Of a stretch of 64,000 nucleotides of DNA, positions 61,440-64,000 are shown piece by piece (position 1 is the first letter of the stretch; every line of letters begins with the position of its first letter). Position numbers and translations under genes: made by a program. The notes under the pieces are model-generated. The model ran no database searches, was not told where the DNA came from, and saw nothing but the letters and a program-made list of their open reading frames with translations. The DNA is from Stenopsyche tienmushanensis (Eukaryota; Arthropoda; Insecta; Trichoptera; Stenopsychidae): the NCBI GenBank assembly GCA_008973525.1, contig WACJ01000125.1:3410001-3474000 (forward strand). The letters are read 5' to 3'.

Positions 61440-61790
61440 TAAGCATCAATATTCCATCAAACACATTCTATTAAAACCTTCTGAAGTATCAATTCCAACT
61501 TGGGCGTTGGAACGGGTGTTTGTTTCATAGAAATCCATTATTTTTTTTACATTGTTGTAAACAATCCATTTGTCGTTTCCAGTGATAATTTGCGGAAAAA
61601 AAGGCGCATCCTTTGTGTTGACAACAATGCATATGTGTATTGTCGTTTTGCTTTGTTATCCGCGGATAGTTCGTGCAGCATCCATATACCAATCCTGCTC
61701 ACTTTACCAGTGCGTTTTAAATGAATGCGTACGGTTGATGTTTGGAAATGAGAGTTTCTGTGATATTTTTTGCGCGGTAGAATAGATGCT
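61440..61790 (-). pseudogene. Mariner transposase remnant with altered catalytic Asp
   Basis: On the minus strand STVRIHLKRTGKVSRIGIWM and LHELSADNKAKRQYTYALLS are followed by FFPQIITGNDKWIVYNNVKK and AQVGIDTSEGFNRMC. These are the second helix-turn-helix, the WVPHEL region and the first catalytic block. The expected TGDEKW is TGNDKW, so the catalytic Asp is changed to Asn. The middle and C-terminal parts are not recognisable. An old remnant. Confidence 0.7.
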
Positions 61791-61857
61791 TCTACGCTCC
61801 TCGAAAATGCTTAAATTTAGTTTTTGTGGGCATTTCTGTTGTGTAAATTTTTTTTTT

Positions 61858-61990
61858 GCACGTCCCTAGATAAATAAATCCAGTATTGTCAGATCTGAAT
61901 ACCGTACGAGCCACGGAATAGGGCACGTCTAGAGACAAAGAAATCCAATGGTGTCAGGTCTGAAGACATCACCGACTTTCATGGAATTAC
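61858..61990 (-). pseudogene. Duplicated Tc1/mariner-like DDE fragment
   Basis: On the minus strand SSDLTPLDFFVSRRA and, about 65 bases further, YSDLTILDLFI are two versions of the (R)SPDL.PLDFFLWG block that carries the last catalytic residue in Tc1/mariner-type DDE transposases. They form a degenerate tandem duplication. Stops follow both. Confidence 0.55.
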
Positions 61991-62219
61991 GACTTCCAAA
62001 AAAAAATAACGACACGATAAACTTCGTGGAAGTGACTGGCAGAAGCATAAATGTTAGGTTTTTTAAAAAAAAAAAACTAAATATTGACTTTTTTGGATTA
62101 TTTCACTTGATTACTCATTTTTTTCACAACTTTATTTTATTTTTCAAATTTATTTCTTATTGTTACACTTTTTGTTTATGTCCAAAAACACTTTTATCTT
62201 TAAGCAGCTCAACTTCTCC

Positions 62220-62405
62220 ACGTGGTCGACGGTGCACATGGCCTTGTCGGTCGGAGGCTGGCAGGTCTTGGACCCGTTTCGAGACTGGGTGCCGATGGAT
62301 TCTCCGCCATCCTAACCTCCTAATGTCTCACGTTGCCGGCACGTGTCGTTTGTCATCGCCTTTCATTCAAAACGCTCAGCATTCACAATACCACTTCTGA
62401 CACCA
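62220..62405 (-). pseudogene. Primer-binding site and gag start of the Gypsy-like element
   Basis: One base inside the LTR, the minus strand reads TGGTGTCAGAAGTGG (62405-62391), a tRNA-primer binding site starting with TGG as expected for complementarity to a CCA end. An ATG at 62310 opens MAENPSAPSLETGPRPASLR, then stops near 62228; with a frame change RPRGEVELLKDK continues. Probably the beginning of gag, frameshifted and then lost. Confidence 0.65.
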
Positions 62406-62406
62406 G

Positions 62407-62871
62407 TGTAACGTTGAGGCGGGGGCGCTCTCGGGAATAGAGCTCTAGAGCGGCTCCCCATCCGCACGTGCTCATTGGGATGGCCGCGATAGCGCACAGA
62501 TCCATTCTTCTATCTAACCGTGATGTTGCTGTACGAATGGATGAGAATAGACGGACGTCGAATAGAAATACTCTATTTTCTAAATAACTATTTATTCCAT
62601 ACGAGAAAGAGAGAGAGAGAGAGAGCAATCTGGCTGCAGGAGGGACGATCTCCCGCAGCCAACGACTCTCCCGACTCCCACCTCCTGCGCGTCACCACCC
62701 AAGCGGCAACGGTGCACGCGCAAGAAGCGATCGGTCGGTATGCACGTGCAATATCTCCGCAGGGCCACCAGAGATGGCGCTGTTAAAATAACACATTGCA
62801 CCTGAAGAGAGATGGAAGATGTCACTGTTAACAGCGCTACTATCTGGGGATAATAAATCGCCCACGCTACA
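62407..62871 (-). repeat. Complete LTR of a Gypsy-like retrotransposon
   Basis: On the minus strand the 465-bp LTR runs TGTAGCGTGGGCGATTTATT to CCTCAACGTTACA, with TG...CA ends. It contains the (CT)n tract (GA on plus at 62607-62624), GGAATAAATAGTTATTT as likely polyadenylation signal, and the CATCACGG segment. Followed by a primer-binding site, so it is the 5' LTR. Three partial copies lie at 17937, 26426 and 49436. No reverse transcriptase or integrase from this element is in the window. Confidence 0.85.
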
Positions 62872-64000
62872 TACTGTTAACGAACTTTTGTTGTTTCAGC
62901 TTCTCCCTTATAAGGCTTCGTTTTACAACCAATTTTTCCAGAAATTATCTATACATATATTAGGGGCTAAATTTGCTGTATGATTAATACTTATTATAAC
63001 TACGCTTAATCGCTTGTAGATTTTCATCACTGGTATATTGTTCAAAATTTTGAGTTTCTCTAACATTCAAAATAACGCTTTTCCCATTCAATCTTAAATT
63101 TTAAACATCCAAAAAGGATGATTTACTATAAAAAATATATTCTAATTTTTCAGCAAATTTCAAATCCTTACTTATTTAGGCAGATTCTATGTCTGTCGAT
63201 GAAAATTCTCCCCGAACTTTTATATTATACAGTGAAAACAATTTCTCTGATTGCTCACAAATTTATGGCGATTTTATTCAAAAATATTTCCATAAAAAGG
63301 CATGTTTTTGTCTTTTCATAATTGGATACACATGTCAATCATTTATTACATTGTCATCGTATTACCAATCTGTATTATCGAATAGGCTGTCATTGAATCC
63401 TTCGAGCATAGTCTCAATTGATTGGGATATAATGGCGATAAGATTAGGGAGATGTTATTCAATTTGGTTTAAATTATCAGTTGGCCTGTTAAATTGATCC
63501 CTATGAAGGGTTATATAAACTCAGATCGACGATAAAACTTAATCCCGATAGGAAGCGTTGGAAACTTTTTTTTATATTTGCAGAAAGCCAAGTTTTATAA
63601 TCAGCTTTCGTGCCGGGAATGATGATGACGAATATCTCTGGAGCCCTGGGAAACTTTTCGCCCACTCAAATCTCGACAATATCCGAACGTAAAGAGGCCG
63701 GGCGCACTTACATCTAGTGCAAAAGAGCGTGAAGATACTAACGTATTGTCTTCATCAGTGAAAAGAAAACGAGTTTATTTCATTTGTGTAAAATAGAGAT
63801 GCTGAAAACTTAGCTTTATTACCGGATTTTAATTAGTCTCTGTAAAACAGAGCTCTCATAAATTCTCGGAGGATGAATGAGCTGATGTGAATAAGCTTTT
63901 TAGCGGATTAACCGTCCCTCGAAGATACGGGAGGTTATCTCCTCAGGAGTTGGCTTAAAGGATAATCCATCCAAATAATGACCTACTTTGCAGAGGGGTG
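62872..64000. other. AT-rich stretch, no gene seen
   Basis: Frames of 67-102 codons at 63118-63497 show no motif. Nothing else recognised up to the window end. Confidence 0.4.

Noticed and set aside
1..64000. Endogenous virus or a bacterial-type defence or biosynthetic cluster
   Set aside because: No capsid, polymerase or cluster of adjacent complete genes was seen; the only long complete frame is a LINE ORF.

Overview
The window is AT-rich, intron-scale eukaryotic DNA, most likely from an insect or other arthropod. There are no operons, Shine-Dalgarno sites, rRNA or tRNA genes, and no convincing host exon. What can be identified is a graveyard of transposable elements. The arthropod assignment rests on the mix: R1-type and RTE-type LINEs, several mariner lineages, piggyBac, hAT (Buster/ZBED-like), a Helitron, a Mutator-like fragment, a Ty3/Gypsy-like LTR family, and short CCTAA runs of the insect telomere type. 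Layout 1-20 kb: an R1-type LINE 3' end (0.95-1.6 kb) is followed by a GC-rich G-run patch, a LINE C-terminal scrap (4.7-5.1 kb, minus), and an almost intact RTE-type LINE (8.44-11.4 kb, minus) whose 931-codon endonuclease/reverse-transcriptase frame has no internal stop. A decayed mariner (12.0-12.6 kb, minus), a TA-flanked inverted-repeat element (13.6-14.5 kb), an inverted pair of the RTE 5' motif (15.1-15.3 kb), an 89-bp foldback (16.3 kb) and an LTR fragment (17.9-18.3 kb) follow. Layout 20-40 kb: an internally deleted mariner (20.0 kb), two R1-type LINE 3' halves (22.8-23.7 and 25.1-26.2 kb), a second LTR fragment (26.4 kb), a foldback MITE (30.5 kb), a mariner interrupted by an unclassified repeat (33.4-34.4 kb), a second copy of the TA-flanked element (36.9-37.6 kb) and a second foldback MITE (39.8 kb). 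Layout 40-64 kb: a piggyBac remnant with three copies of a 16-bp palindrome (42.6-43.35 kb) lies against a hAT remnant (43.38-44.76 kb). Then come a Mutator-like transposase C-terminus (45.8 kb), LTR and LINE scraps, a gag-like frame behind an unclassified repeat (54.6-55.8 kb), a 3.3-kb Helitron with textbook ends and a nested 181-bp MITE (56.8-60.1 kb), two Tc1/mariner remnants (61.4-62.0 kb), and a complete LTR with primer-binding site and the start of gag (62.2-62.9 kb). No set of genes works together as a host pathway; the interactions visible are nesting, truncation and sharing of termini between mobile elements. I found no previously undescribed multi-gene system. The observations most worth a second look are the covarying stem-loop next to a variable G-run at the R1-type 3' ends, the 23-bp perfect hairpin that looks templated from LINE coding sequence, the triple palindrome of the piggyBac remnant, the Helitron/MITE nest, and the nearly intact RTE element. 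All family calls come from reading protein motifs by eye; none was checked by database search.
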